Shown here piece by piece: positions 23,265-34,733 of a DNA stretch of 64,000 nucleotides (position 1 is its first letter; the number at the start of each line of letters is the position of its first letter). A program made the translations under genes and the position numbers. The notes under the pieces were generated by a model. The model was given only the letters and a program-made list of their open reading frames with translations, did no database searches and was not told where the DNA came from. The stretch is from Paramecium pentaurelia. Lineage: Eukaryota > Ciliophora > Oligohymenophorea > Peniculida > Parameciidae. The stretch spans positions 431,140 through 495,139 of the forward strand of contig CAJJDO010000037.1 in NCBI GenBank assembly GCA_905183005.1, read 5' to 3'.

Positions 23265-25036
23265 TCATCTCTTGGATAATTTACATTACTCATTTAATAT
23301 ATATTAGATAACTGTTATACAACTTCTAACATCTCCACTTAATTTAACAATAACCTCCTATACTATATCCTATTTATCTATTATGTAAAATACAGAAGGA
23401 AAAGTCTTGATTCTAACATCTAAGTCCTAACAACATCGAACTACTTATTTATTAATTAATTCTATTAGTGATTATTTAACAATAATTTTGGTCTTGAGCA
23501 CTTATTATTTCAATCTACGCTTATTAGATTTAATAGAACTAACTTATTATTTATATTTACCTAGATGATCTAGATCTTCTCATATATTTTTATTTTTTAT
23601 TTGATGACCTGGATCTCTGTCTTCTATCTGAACGCGAAGAAGATGATTATTGTCTACCTAATTAATTCTTCCACAAAAACCTCTTTTGCTTCATGTCTTA
23701 GACCTGCACTGAGTTTTTGTATTATTATGCAAAGTTTTCATTTATGTACCTTCCGCTTTCAAGGATCTTATTAATTATTTATATACAGGGCCTCCATTTT
23801 TGAAACATTCAATCTATTCCAAAATCAATATTGTTGCTTCCTATTTATTTTCCATCGATCCTGTTACTTATACCAAACAATCTAAAATTCTATAGAATTT
23901 CAACCTTAACCAATATCTGTGTCATCCCTATCTGAAAGTACTTTTATTTAAGCACCTCTAGCTTTATTGGCTAATTCTTTAATTTAACATCCTTCTATTA
24001 TATATAATAAATAAATTATTTACTAGCCCCAATTAATTTAGATGCAAAATTAGCTGGCATTATAATTCTTATATCAAATTCAATCTTCTTGAATTATTGA
24101 GTCACTTTCTTTATTATATTTTAAATTGCCTCTTAAACATTAAATAATGTTCCATCAATTTATAAAATTGCTTCATCCTTTTTTAATTTGTTTTTCTAAT
24201 AATCTTTTAATTTGTACTTTAATTTTTATTTCATTAATTCCCTTTCCCTTCAATCTTACTAAATATTTTTTCTCTAAATCTTTATTTTTTAATATATATT
24301 CTATTATCACACTCTAAAATGCAAATTTGGCCTCTAATATTAATTATAAATACTTTTGTTATAACTCTTCTTGGATCTAAAGGTTCAGCTTTTTTAGCAT
24401 AATCTTCAATTGAAATTCCTCTTTCCTACAATTACTTTATTATTAAATTAACTGCATTAAAAATGCTACTAGACTCACCTTATAATATTTAATTAATATT
24501 TACCAATAATTGTTACTGTTCTTAATTAAAATTCATAGATTGGTTAATTAACTACAAGATGAACCTTAGTTTCTAATTTAATATGCTCTATTTATTTTCC
24601 CTAGGTTCCAATCACATATGAGACAGTCCCTAAGCTAATTATTGATTTTACCTTCAGGAATCAACATAATTACTTCTAATGTTTATTTATTTCTTTATTC
24701 TATTAATTAAAGTATTTTATAAACTGCATCACATCTTGCTTTTAATTTATTTTCATCATGATCAATAATAGAAAATGCAGTACCTTCTAAAGCTGGAATT
24801 TGATTCTAAGGATTCAATTTAATTGAATGAACACTATATAAACACTATGATATTATTATTGAATCAATTACCCTAACATCCTCTAGAATTGGTTTCAAAT
24901 CCTCTTAAGTGATAAATCGCTTTTCTATAAAAAAATCAATAGAAAATTAATTCATGCTTTTCTAAACCTATTAATTAGAAGGTGATTGTGAAGATTAACC
25001 TGATAATCCCTAATCATAACATTGATCTTAAGACAT
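23265..25036 (-). CDS. multi-KH-domain RNA-binding protein
   Basis: A protein of about 520 aa with at least three KH domains. KH1 has SYVIGTQGKQIEHIK; KH2 has YLVRLKGKGINEIKI; KH3 has ASKLIGAKGCQIKELA (split by an intron in the GxxG loop) followed by ARGAQIKVLSDRD. An Arg/Ser-rich stretch (SSSRSDRRQRSRSS, RRSRSSS) precedes a degenerate fourth KH-like unit at the C-terminus. It is interrupted by about eight introns of 20-40 nt; at least two end in AAG. The intron after KH1 (near 24390) is uncertain (31 or 40 nt). It is probably a nuclear or cytoplasmic mRNP protein like PCBP/NOVA/SF1-type factors. Confidence 0.83.
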
Positions 25037-25133
25037 TTAATAAAAATATTTATTTTATTCAAATAAGAAAAGTAATAACTTGATATTCTTTATACATTAC
25101 AGAATTATAAATATTAATATATAATATATATAA

Positions 25134-27821
25134 ATGTTGGAAAAGATTGGTTCCAAATTCACTTATAGAACATTTGTTGGAAGTTCAACTAATAAAAATG
25201 AAGCTTGTGAATTATGCTAATAAACTTTTGATTGGTATTATCTAGTTTCAATTATTAAAGGAAACACAAATAACATTAATGCAAAAGATGTCTTAGATAT
25301 GTCTGCTATAATTGTGGTCCTGATAAAGCAATCATTCCATCTCATGATTTAAAAACCCCTCATAGAATTTGTAAGAATTGTAAAGATGATTCAAAACATC
25401 AAACATAGTAGATGGAAGTAGAGAAATGCAAGTTTGGATAATTATCTGGAATAGGAAAAAGATGGGCTTTTTTAGCTTAAGGAGATGAGTATTATTTTAT
25501 AGATTTTTAGTATTGTAATAGAGAAAGTATAAGAAGAATATTAAAATTAATTACCTAAGATTTTGAATAATTCTAGTAATGAAGCAAAAAATTAAATATA
25601 AACAAATCTATAGAGATATTATAAGGAGGTATTTGTATCGATTATAATCGATTTTAGAATAAGAAAACTTTAAATTATTCTTTATATGATTGGAATTATA
25701 AAATGTGTGCAGGAGAATAGGAAAATTCTATATTGACAAAAATATCAAATGTTTTACATTGTTTTTTTAAATCCAATCCTGTAAGATTAACAAGAAATCT
25801 AGTCTTTATAACAACTTATATCTTATATTTTTGTGATGAAGCTATATGTTTAACATTATTATTGTTTTTACACTAAAAAGTATTACCTTAAAGATTTCAA
25901 TATCATAAATTAGATACAGAAGAAAGTAAACCAATTGATTAGGAAGTTAAATTCTTAATGGATTGTATGAGAGACTAATCAAATACTACAATTGATTCTC
26001 TAATTAAATCAAAAATTAAAGTATTTTTAGATACTTATTCATCTGATATCTTAACAACTCTTATGTTTAATCATATAGAATTTTATGTAGGATATTTTCT
26101 CTTTAATCAATTGCTTATCAATAGAGATGTATATATATATTCTATTGAAATAGTTTTCTATTTATGAGAAATTCTTAGCAAATATTTGTTTGGAATTATA
26201 GAAGATTTTTGCAGATGCATAAATTGATGAAATACCATTCTAAATTATGAAGAATATTTAATTAGAATAATTGACTACTTTCTTATAATTTGAAGATCAA
26301 CAGAAAAGAAAGCATAGAACTAGTTTAACGAGTAAAGAATAATTAAGTTAATAATCATAAATATTAATTCAATAAAAATAATAGGATTAGAAAGAATAAT
26401 AATAACAATAAAGATCATCAATTAATAATAGTTCATTAGAATATCTGTTAGATTCATTTATTGGTCTTGTAAAAGATAATTCTAATTCTAAAATTGAGTC
26501 TGTTATATCAAATGAAAAATATGATGTCAATAAGATTTAAATTAAAGAATTATATTAAGCAATTAAAAAGCAAAAAGAGGAACTGTTAAATTTAAGAAAT
26601 TCAGTAACTTATACAAAATAAGATTATGATATGGAATCTGATGCATATAATTCAAGAATATCAAGAAGTTCAATTAAATCAGATAATGCTGATAAATATT
26701 TGATTTAAATATAAGAAAAGAATAATATGATAAGTGAATTAGAAGAAAAAGTATAATAATAATAATAATTAATTCAAAGATATATTGATTAGCAATAATA
26801 ATTAGAATTAGATAATTAATCAATTAAAAATAATTTAAATGCTCAATTAAAAAATCAATAAAATAATTAATTTCTTAATTAATAGTTAGAAGAATAATAA
26901 GAAAACAATATGAAAATTTTTGAATAAAAGGAAGTTAATTATAGAAATTAAATTTCTAAATAGCTTTCAGAAATAAGCAATTTAAAATTTGAAATTAACA
27001 ATTTATAAATTTAATTATAATAAAGTTAAAAAAATAAAACTGAATTCGAAACATAATTGAAAGAAAAAATAAATAGTGAATATGAATAAGAAGTCTATAG
27101 ATTAACAGAAGAAAGAGTTTCATTATTAAAAAAAACATCTATATTATAACAATAAAATTAATCTTTGAATATGAAATATGAAGAAAAGGATTAAGAAACA
27201 CTAGAATTAAAGAAATAGCTTGCTGAATTAAAAAAAAATGCTGAAGAAATGAGTTAATTATGTGCAAGAAAAAATGAATAAACAGAAAAATTAAATAAAC
27301 ATATAGATGATTTAAATGTACAAATTTTAGGTTTGAAAAGAAAAGATTTTGATTAAAATTTTAATTAATCTCCTGTTTAACCTAATATTACTAAAGAATT
27401 ATAAGAAAATAATATATAAATTAGAAATAATCTTCTATAGAAAGAAAAAGAATTATTTAATTTAAAATAAAAATTTGTAGAAGTCAATCAATTAAAAATT
27501 GAGTATTTTGATTAAATGTAAAATTATGAAAGAATTAATAAAGAAATTAATTAAACATTAAAATAATATGAGGGTAAAGAAATACATTAATTAAAATCTT
27601 TTTATGAAGAAAAGATTTCATTATTAGAATAAACACATGAAGAATAAATGAATAGATTATTATCATAATTTTAATAAAATCCTCCAAAAGAATAAGAATA
27701 AAGAAATACAACTTAATAATAAACATTTAGAGAAAGTTAACAATAATAAGAAAAGTAAATAATTGATGAACAACCAGATAATTAAAATATTGGATAAACT
27801 GATGATTGCACAATATTCTGA
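25134..27821 (+). CDS. FYVE zinc finger - TBC - long coiled coil protein
   Basis: A protein of about 878 aa combining membrane recognition with a Rab-GAP-like domain. The N-terminal FYVE-type finger (CELCQQTFDWKHK, then HQCKRCLRYVCYNCG and RICKNCK) is formed only after removing a 26-nt intron (25235-25260, AAG acceptor). A PH-like strand-rich piece follows (RWAFLAQGDEYYFIDF). The TBC-like domain (about 155-350) begins CIDYNR, the I-x-x-D-x-x-R element, and includes VLHCFFKSNP and NLVFITTYILYFCDEA. After a second intron (25 nt, near 26130) comes about 500 residues of Gln/Glu-rich coiled coil. An in-frame TGA at 25580-25582 between the FYVE and TBC parts remains unexplained. Confidence 0.78.
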
Positions 27822-28235
27822 GATTATAGGTTATATTATAAAATACAATTCATTTAATTTTTTTGTATTCTGGATTTTCTTATAACATTAATTTATAAAA
27901 TTATTCTTATAATTAATTTGCTTTTTTTCTTGATTAATCTTCACATGCTTTAAAACATTTGTTATCTTCATAGCATTTACTTTGACAATCTTTATCATCA
28001 ATTTCAATTTGATTGTACCTATTTCTAAGTGTTGTTGAATTCATATTCATTCTTGTATTTAAATCATCTATGCATTATTGATATTTTAATGGATCTTCAT
28101 TATTATTCTTATAACAAAGAATTTTACGTTCCAATTATTATTTCTATTATTATTTAATTATTGTACCTAATAAAGATTATAATGTTGATTATATTTATTT
28201 TTTAACTCATTGGATATTTCTGTATAATATTCCAT
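27663..28235 (-). CDS. small protein with paired CX3C motifs
   Basis: It starts MEYYTEISNELKNKYNQ at 28235 and has a 23-nt intron near 28150. The second exon carries ILCYKNNNEDPLKYQQC and DCQSKCYEDNKCFKAC, in which Cys spacing is CX3C-X5-CX3C, so the pairs are also offset by nine residues as in CX9C proteins of the mitochondrial intermembrane space; that role is speculative. The C-terminus is uncertain: about 115 aa are convincing, down to about 27840. The frame then stays open across the 3' end of the FYVE-TBC gene on the other strand to TGA 27663, and a missed intron probably ends it earlier. Confidence 0.55.
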
Positions 28236-28250
28236 TTTTTAATATAATTA

Positions 28251-30008
28251 ATGGATTAATAAAACAATTGTGATGAACTACAACAAAAAGAAATCTTATT
28301 AAAAACTGAAATAATTGACAAAGGATATGATACTGAAAAATTTATAAGTTTTATGGAACAATAGAAAGAGAACGGTACACTCCAAAAATAAATTTACGAT
28401 TAGGTGGATAAGACATCGACATGTGGACATATCAAGAACTAATTTAAGCAATTGCTTCATTTTAATAGTTAAGTTCACAATAATTAGATCAATAATTTCA
28501 AGCTAATTTTTCTGATAGAAAATCAGATATAGAGGATAAAAATTTATAATATGTAGTATAGTAGCAAGAAAATTCATATTAAAAAATTGAAAATCAAAAT
28601 AAAGAATAAGAGTAATTACTAAATAGTGAACTTAATATAATATCAGATTAATCTAAAATTCATTTATGCAAGGTCTAAGATAAAAAATAAATATTGAAAT
28701 CTGATGAAATAAACGTTTTTATTACAAAATATTAAAGAATATCCGGGGGTATTTTCACATCATCTTATTATTCATATACTGTGTAAACAGATCCAATAGG
28801 CTGGAATGTTTAAAGGAGATATAGTGATTTCTTATGGTTGAGAGAATTATTATGCAAAATTTATCCTGGAAAAAGTGTAAATATTTGTTATTTAAATTAG
28901 ATTGCTCCAATACCTAAAAAGTCTGTTCTTAAAAATGAAAATGAATTGTATCTTCACAAACGTATGAAATTTTTAGAGGTAATTATGTTTATTCATTTAG
29001 AATTTCTTAAAATCAATATTTAAATGTGAATTATTAAGACATGATAAATGGTTTTTTGCATTTTTATCATCAAAAGATGAAAAAGATTTTAAATAAATCT
29101 AAAAATTGAGTACTTAAGTCTAAAAAGTAACTAAATTAGAATAGATTATTTCAATTGATGGTAAAATTTAATTAGAAAATAATGAAAATTTGAGTGCTTA
29201 TAATTTAGAAGCAACCTAATTAATTAATTCAGTTGATATATGTTATAAAAAATTAAGAAAGGAATCTAAATAATTATTACTAGATTTTGATTAATTATCT
29301 AATACTATTTTTAATATGGGATCAACTTGTGCTGAACTTTATTAATTATCAAATAAGTTTAATTAATCCATTCCTTAAGGTAAAATTTAAAAATTAGATA
29401 TATTATATATATCAATGAATAATATGCTAGTTTAATGGGGTAATAATTTAACAGCTCAAATTAAAATAGTTTAAGAAGAACTTTGTTATTTCTTTAAATT
29501 TCATCATCATTCAATTTTAGTATTAAAAGAAGTAATAATCTCACATATTCAAGTTTATGAAATTAAAAGACTAAGCTCAATAAGAATATGATAAATTTAA
29601 ATCTAAATTGGAACTAAAGAAAAACAAATTATTTACAACGCAGGACTTCAACAAATGGGAAATTCCAGCTATTTAGCTTAAAGCCTTATAAGATAGCAAC
29701 CTAACTTAAAATAAAGAAATAAGTTTTTAAATTATGCTACCATAAGAAACTGAAATTCAAGAAGATCTAAAAAATTTCTTAAGTTATTATAATATCTAAT
29801 CAAATGTGGAAGTAACGAGACTTCTTGAAAATACAGTTTCTGAATTTTCAAAGCATTTTACAACATTTTGTAGTCTTCAAAAAGAATAAATAGCAGAAGT
29901 AATTCTATATAATATAATTAAAATTAGCAAAAGTTAATATGGGATCAAAGCATAGTAAATTTAACTAATTTGCAATATCCAAAAGAACTAATTAAAAAAT
30001 CTACTTGA
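28251..30008 (+). CDS. sorting nexin (PX plus BAR-like region)
   Basis: A 543-aa PX-domain protein of endosomal sorting. After an acidic/Gln-rich N-terminus, the PX domain (about 165-290) has SSYYSYTVQTDPIG, RRYSDFLWLRELL (the R-R-Y/F-S-x-F phosphoinositide pocket), YPGK, IPKK and a closing LHKRMKFLE helix. The remaining 250 residues are helical and Glu/Lys-rich as in the BAR domains of SNX4/SNX7/SNX30 (Atg24 group). Five introns are used: 29, 24, 22, 22 and 29 nt. That at 29532-29553 ends AAG, and the last one replaces a Gln-rich readthrough with WDQSIVNLTN. Its ATG is 15 bp from that of the divergent gene. Confidence 0.9.
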
Positions 30009-30053
30009 TTATTAAAATTAAGAATTGAATTTATATAAAATATAATTTTTAAT

Positions 30054-31038
30054 ATGAATTTAGACATAAAAGAAAGAAAGATTAATTTTTCTCAAAAAAT
30101 CACTGAATTTCGTGATAAAAAAGAAAAAGTAAAGAAGTAAAACAAAGATATATTATTAAGAGTAGACGATTTATTTGGGTAGGTAAGTTATATTAAGTTT
30201 ATAAAAATATAAGATTGAGTAGAATCGAAACAAAGAATAAGACATGGATAGAGTGTTCCCAATTATTGATAATATTTAAAGAAGATAATTTTAGTATTCA
30301 AAATATAGAACAGAAGTATTAAGTAATTCATGTAATAAAGATAATTTGGTATTAACAAAAGTGTTGAGTTCAATGCCTCTTTATAAATAAGAAAAAATAT
30401 ATGAACTAAAAAAATAAGGGTTAAAGGAATTTTTTGAAAAATAGTTCAATAAAACAAGACATTTAAAACTTTAGCAATAAATTAAAAAAAAAGACTCTCA
30501 AATTGATGAATAACCTAAATTGATAAATGATTAGAGATAATTAGATACATCCTAAGTATAAAGTGATTCAGAGATTGTTATAAGAGCTGGATTAAGAATG
30601 AGAAGTCCAGATGAAACAATAACTTTTTTAAAAAACCATTTTGGAGTGATCGTTAGATCACCTTAAAAATCAAAATTAAAAAGTAGAAGAGAATTAGATT
30701 AAGAAGAAAGGTAAATGGAGAAAGATAGAAGAAAACTCTATAATGTTAAGGATAAATTAGAAATTTATTATACAACTTTAGAAGGAACAAACTCTATGAT
30801 AAAAAGAAGATAGGAAGATTAACAACAATTATTAAATTAATCATAAATTTTAGATTATTCAAAATCAAGTGATATAACTCCTATGAATGATAAAGAGGGG
30901 AGGAACAGTATTTTTAATCGAAACTAATATTATGTTGATCATTATAATAATATCAAAATAGGAAATAACAACATTAAAGATATGAAAATGAGAAGTACAT
31001 TTTATAAGAGTCATATGGCGAATGAATTAAATGAATGA
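30054..31038 (+). CDS. hypothetical charged protein
   Basis: A 317-aa very basic, Lys/Arg/Glu-rich protein (MNLDIKERKINFSQ...). One intron of 31 nt begins after GGGTAG near 30182 and ends ATAAG; without it the frame stops at TGA. Motifs such as SDSEIVIRAGLRMRSPDE and HFGVIVRSPQKSKLKS do not point to a family. It is probably mostly helical or disordered. It follows the sorting nexin by 46 bp on the same strand, but ciliates do not make operons, so the closeness only reflects compact genome packing. Confidence 0.7.
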
Positions 31039-32048
31039 GTATTTGATATTTAATTTTGTATCTCTTTTAAATCAAAATTGTTATAAAATACTATTAATGA
31101 TATAAATATCTAAGATTTATAAGTAACTTAATCACGAAAAATTTATTATATAAATTCTATCTAAATTATTTAATTTTCAAAAAAATATATACCTCTATCA
31201 AATAAGAGATACAAATATTGGTGATCATTTAATTTGGAATTAGAACTATAATTAGTTTTATTAATTTTAATTTTGATATTTAAATAGTAAAAAAGCGACC
31301 ATTAATCATAAATAAGAATAATTTATTTTACTATCTCTAAAATTATTTTATTGTATGTTATTAAATGATTAAGTCTAGTAAATATTGATTATCTAATTTC
31401 AAAAATATTTAATATATATTTGAACTTAGTGCATGTTCCATTTGACTTGATGGAATTATTTAAATAATTAATATCGTGCAGTAAATGATCTTTAAATATC
31501 ATCCATTTTATGGTAAATATGAAATTGGTAATTAAATTAGTTTTCATGAGATGTAACCCTATTTTTTAATTAAAAAAACCCTATATTAAATACAATAATT
31601 TTATTAATGAAAAAAATTGTTAAATTGGTTTGTGAATTAAGACATAATAGATAGAATAAATGCATGAAGAATTTTTAGTTTGAAATTCTAGGTTATGAAT
31701 TAAAGATATATAAAAATAGGCTAATTTAAGTAAATACTAATTCAAATAGTGAACAGTGTTGTAGGATTTGAATGATAAATTACTTGATAATTCATGAAAC
31801 ATATAAATGGATCATAACAATAGACTAAATAAAAACATTAAATACCCAGTAAATGATAACACTTGAGAGAATGTAAATATTTAAATATTTCACTAAATAT
31901 TATTGATATCTAATTTCAAATTTATTTAGATTTTTTTAAAAATCCTAATTTATGTACACAAATTCTAATTAAATGATTTGACTTTACATATTAAAAAAAG
32001 TTTGGACTAAAATTATGAATTATATCAATTGATATTTCAATTATTTAT
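31039..32048. other. intergenic, nothing recognised
   Basis: About 1 kb of AT-rich sequence with frequent TGA codons in all frames and no protein-like reading, repeat or structural RNA that I can see. Confidence 0.5.
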
Positions 32049-32369
32049 TCAAAAACTTTAATTATCCTAAACTTCAACATAATCTTCATCAAAATTGCCT
32101 TAATTCTACTTTATTTATTTACTAAAATGTTACTTACTCGTATAAGAGCCTCTGTTATAACATTAATTTTGTTAGATACATAGTACTTTATGCAATTTCA
32201 TTTATATATAAGAATTCTTCCTCAATGCTAATTTACTTCTATAATAATTTAATTTCCAATCTGATTTTATTTGAATTTGTTTATAATATTATATGTATAA
32301 GTGAAGTAATTTGATTAATCTACTTATGATGAAATTATAATTAAAATTTATATTTGAAATCTCTATCAT
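32049..32369 (-). CDS. possible small ORF, weak
   Basis: An uninterrupted 106-aa frame with ATG and TGA (MIEISNINFNYNF ... NFDEDYVEVQDNQSF). The acidic end looks protein-like, but a second minus-strand frame is open over the same stretch and could join the same C-terminus through a 25-nt intron. With TGA as the only stop, an open frame of this length is expected by chance in AT-rich DNA. It is listed so that the reader knows of it, not as a firm gene. Confidence 0.3.
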
Positions 32370-32705
32370 TAAGTATCTATATATAAGATAAGTGAGAGAT
32401 CAATATTATTTTTTAGTTATTTAAATAAAACTTATTAATTTAAAATGTAGTGAGAAAGAGTTCTGATTTTAAATTTTGTTTTACAATTGATTAAAGTGAA
32501 TTATAAAATTAAGATATATATATTCTCATATTGATTCTATTAGGTTAGACTATAAATAAGTGTTAACTTTGGAGAATGATCTTGATTTGAAGTATTAAAA
32601 TTTAAATTATGTAAAATAATCATAAAGAAATGCTAAATTAATTATTAAATACCTAATAAATAAAGTCATTCTCTTAAATAATAATTATTTAAAAAATCAA
32701 AAGGG

Positions 32706-33176
32706 ATGGATCTTGGAATATAAATAAATACACTAAATTAGATTGACTAATTATTAAACTTAAATTGCCAAAATCAGCAATTCTTAGAACAGAATCATTA
32801 AATGTACAAATAATTGAGTGAATAAATACATTTGCTCTTAACGATATTAAAAAAAAGGAAAAATGATAAAATTTTAAGAATAGGTTTCACGACATTTGTG
32901 ATCTTTTCATTTATTTTCTTTGTATTATCAGTTTTTATAAGGATCAGTCCTTTTTTGTTGGGAATATGCATAAGTTATATTGTAGTGTTCATTTTAGCAA
33001 TAAAAAAGGATCGCTTAATCTAATATATTCAGTATCACTTTCAATTGATCAATAAATAAATTCTACAGATTTCCTAAAGACTAGATCTTCTAAAGATGAA
33101 GGAAATATATTACAAATTATACAGAGCAAAATATTATAATAGAATCTTAGAACTACAACAAGTTATATAACAATGA
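32706..33176 (+). CDS. small two-transmembrane protein
   Basis: A 156-aa protein from ATG 32706. The hydrophilic N-terminus (MDLGIQINTLNQIDQ) leads to two adjacent hydrophobic segments (TTFVIFSFIFFVLSVFI and FLLGICISYIVVFILAI) forming a tight hairpin with a basic connection on both ends (KKRKNDK, KKDR), then a helical amphipathic tail (LINKQILQISQRLDLLK). The pattern resembles reticulon-type or other membrane-hairpin proteins, though I cannot assign a family. It needs TAA/TAG read as Gln throughout; in the standard code only a 63-residue piece is visible. Confidence 0.55.
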
Positions 33177-33212
33177 AAGTGAAATATTATTTAATACTAA
33201 ACTTAATAAATT

Positions 33213-34687
33213 ATGTTAAAGAAATTTTAGTATGATTTGTTTGTCATAGGAGGTGGAGCAGGAGGCTTGGCTTCTTCAAAAGCATCAGCATTATTAGGAA
33301 AAAAAGTGGGAATGGCTGACTATGCAACTCCAAGTCCTCATGCTACAACTTGGGGAACAGGTGGTACTTGTGTAAATGTTGGTTGCGTACCCACTAAATT
33401 AATGCCATTTTCAGCAAGAATGGGTGAAATAAGGAAAGATTAAATAGCAGCAGGATATTAGGGTATAGAAAGTGAAGGAAAACATAATTGGAAATAATTG
33501 ATTGAAACAGTATAAAAACATATAAAAGAATTGAATGTGCGTTAGGAAAGCTCTTTAAAAGATCATGGTATAGATTATTATAATAAATTTGCTAAATTTA
33601 TTGATCGACATACAATTGAAGTAAGATTAAGATTTTAATAATGTATTATTATAGCTTACAGATATTAAAGGAGAGAAAGAAATAATAAGTGCAAAGAACA
33701 TAATTGTATGTGTTGGATCTAGACCAATTCTATATTAAGATCCAAAATTAGTGATAACATCAGAGGATGTATTTTAATAAACAACTCCTCCAGGGAAAAC
33801 ATTGGTTATAGGAGCTTCATATGTAGGTTTGGAATGTGCAGGATTTATTCATGGTTTTGGATATGATACAACTATATTAGTTAGAACAAGAGTAATGAGG
33901 AATTTTGATTAAGAGATGGCTTACAAAGTTGAAGGATATATGACAGATAATGGAATAAAATTTGTTAAAAGAGCTTTATTATAATCAATCATAGGAGTGG
34001 ATAATGGGAAAAGAAGATTAGTAAAATGGGTACGTGATGGAGTAGTAGAAGAAGATATTTATGATACTGTATTATATGGTATTGGAAGATAAGCATCAAC
34101 TAAATAATTAAACTTAGAATCAATTGGTGTTAAGATTGATGCTAGAAATTATAAAATTATAGCTGATGATTATGATAGAACTACAGTAGATAATATTTAT
34201 GCAATTGGTGATTGTTGTTTGAATAGATTAGAGTATACACCTATAGCTGTAATGGCTGGTAGGAAATTAGCTAAGAGACTTTATGGAGATAGTAATGAGA
34301 TTATGGATTATGCTGATGTGGCTACTACTATTTATACACCTATTGAATATGGATGTATTGGTTTATCAGAAGAAAGAGCAAAATAAAAATATGGAGAGGA
34401 TGGAATTAAAATTTATAGATCTTATTTTAAACCTTTATAATGGGGTTTCAGAAAAAGAGATGATGCTAAATATTGTGGAGGCAAATTGATTGTCCACAAA
34501 GAATCAGATAGAATCATTGGATTTCATTATGTTGGACCTGAGGCTGCTGAGGTAACATAAGGATTTGCTGTAGCTATGAAAATGAAATGTACTAAAAGAG
34601 ATTTTGATAACACTGTTCCTATTCATCCTAGTTTAGCAGAAGTATAATTAATCATTATATTTATAGGAAATGATTTTAATGAAATGA
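33213..34687 (+). CDS. thioredoxin reductase (large, glutathione-reductase-like type)
   Basis: A 471-aa pyridine nucleotide-disulphide oxidoreductase using FAD and NADPH to reduce thioredoxin. It has FAD site LFVIGGGAGGLASSKA, redox-active pair CVNVGC (Cys53/Cys58) in GGTCVNVGCVPTKLM, NADPH site LVIGASYVGLECAGF, FAD contact IYAIGDC and the interface helix ending TVPIHPSLAE. DYATPSPHATTWGTGGTCVN is characteristic of large thioredoxin reductases rather than glutathione reductases. Introns: 33621-33654 (34 nt) and 34642-34666 (25 nt). After the second intron the protein ends EEMILMK, so the flexible C-terminal tail with the second (selenocysteine or Cys) redox pair of animal enzymes is missing. 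Confidence 0.93.
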
Positions 34688-34733
34688 CAATTTTAAATAA
34701 GTTTAATTTCTATCTTAAATAACATTTATTATA

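Noticed and set aside
26740..26830. Runs of TAA in the FYVE-TBC coiled coil as introns or frameshift signals
   Set aside because: They are in frame and code for Gln inside a continuous coiled coil; no GT donor or frame change is needed.
34685..34687. Selenocysteine reading of the thioredoxin reductase terminal TGA
   Set aside because: The flanking residues do not form the Gly-Cys-Sec-Gly tail, and no SECIS-like hairpin is evident to the eye; a plain stop is simpler.
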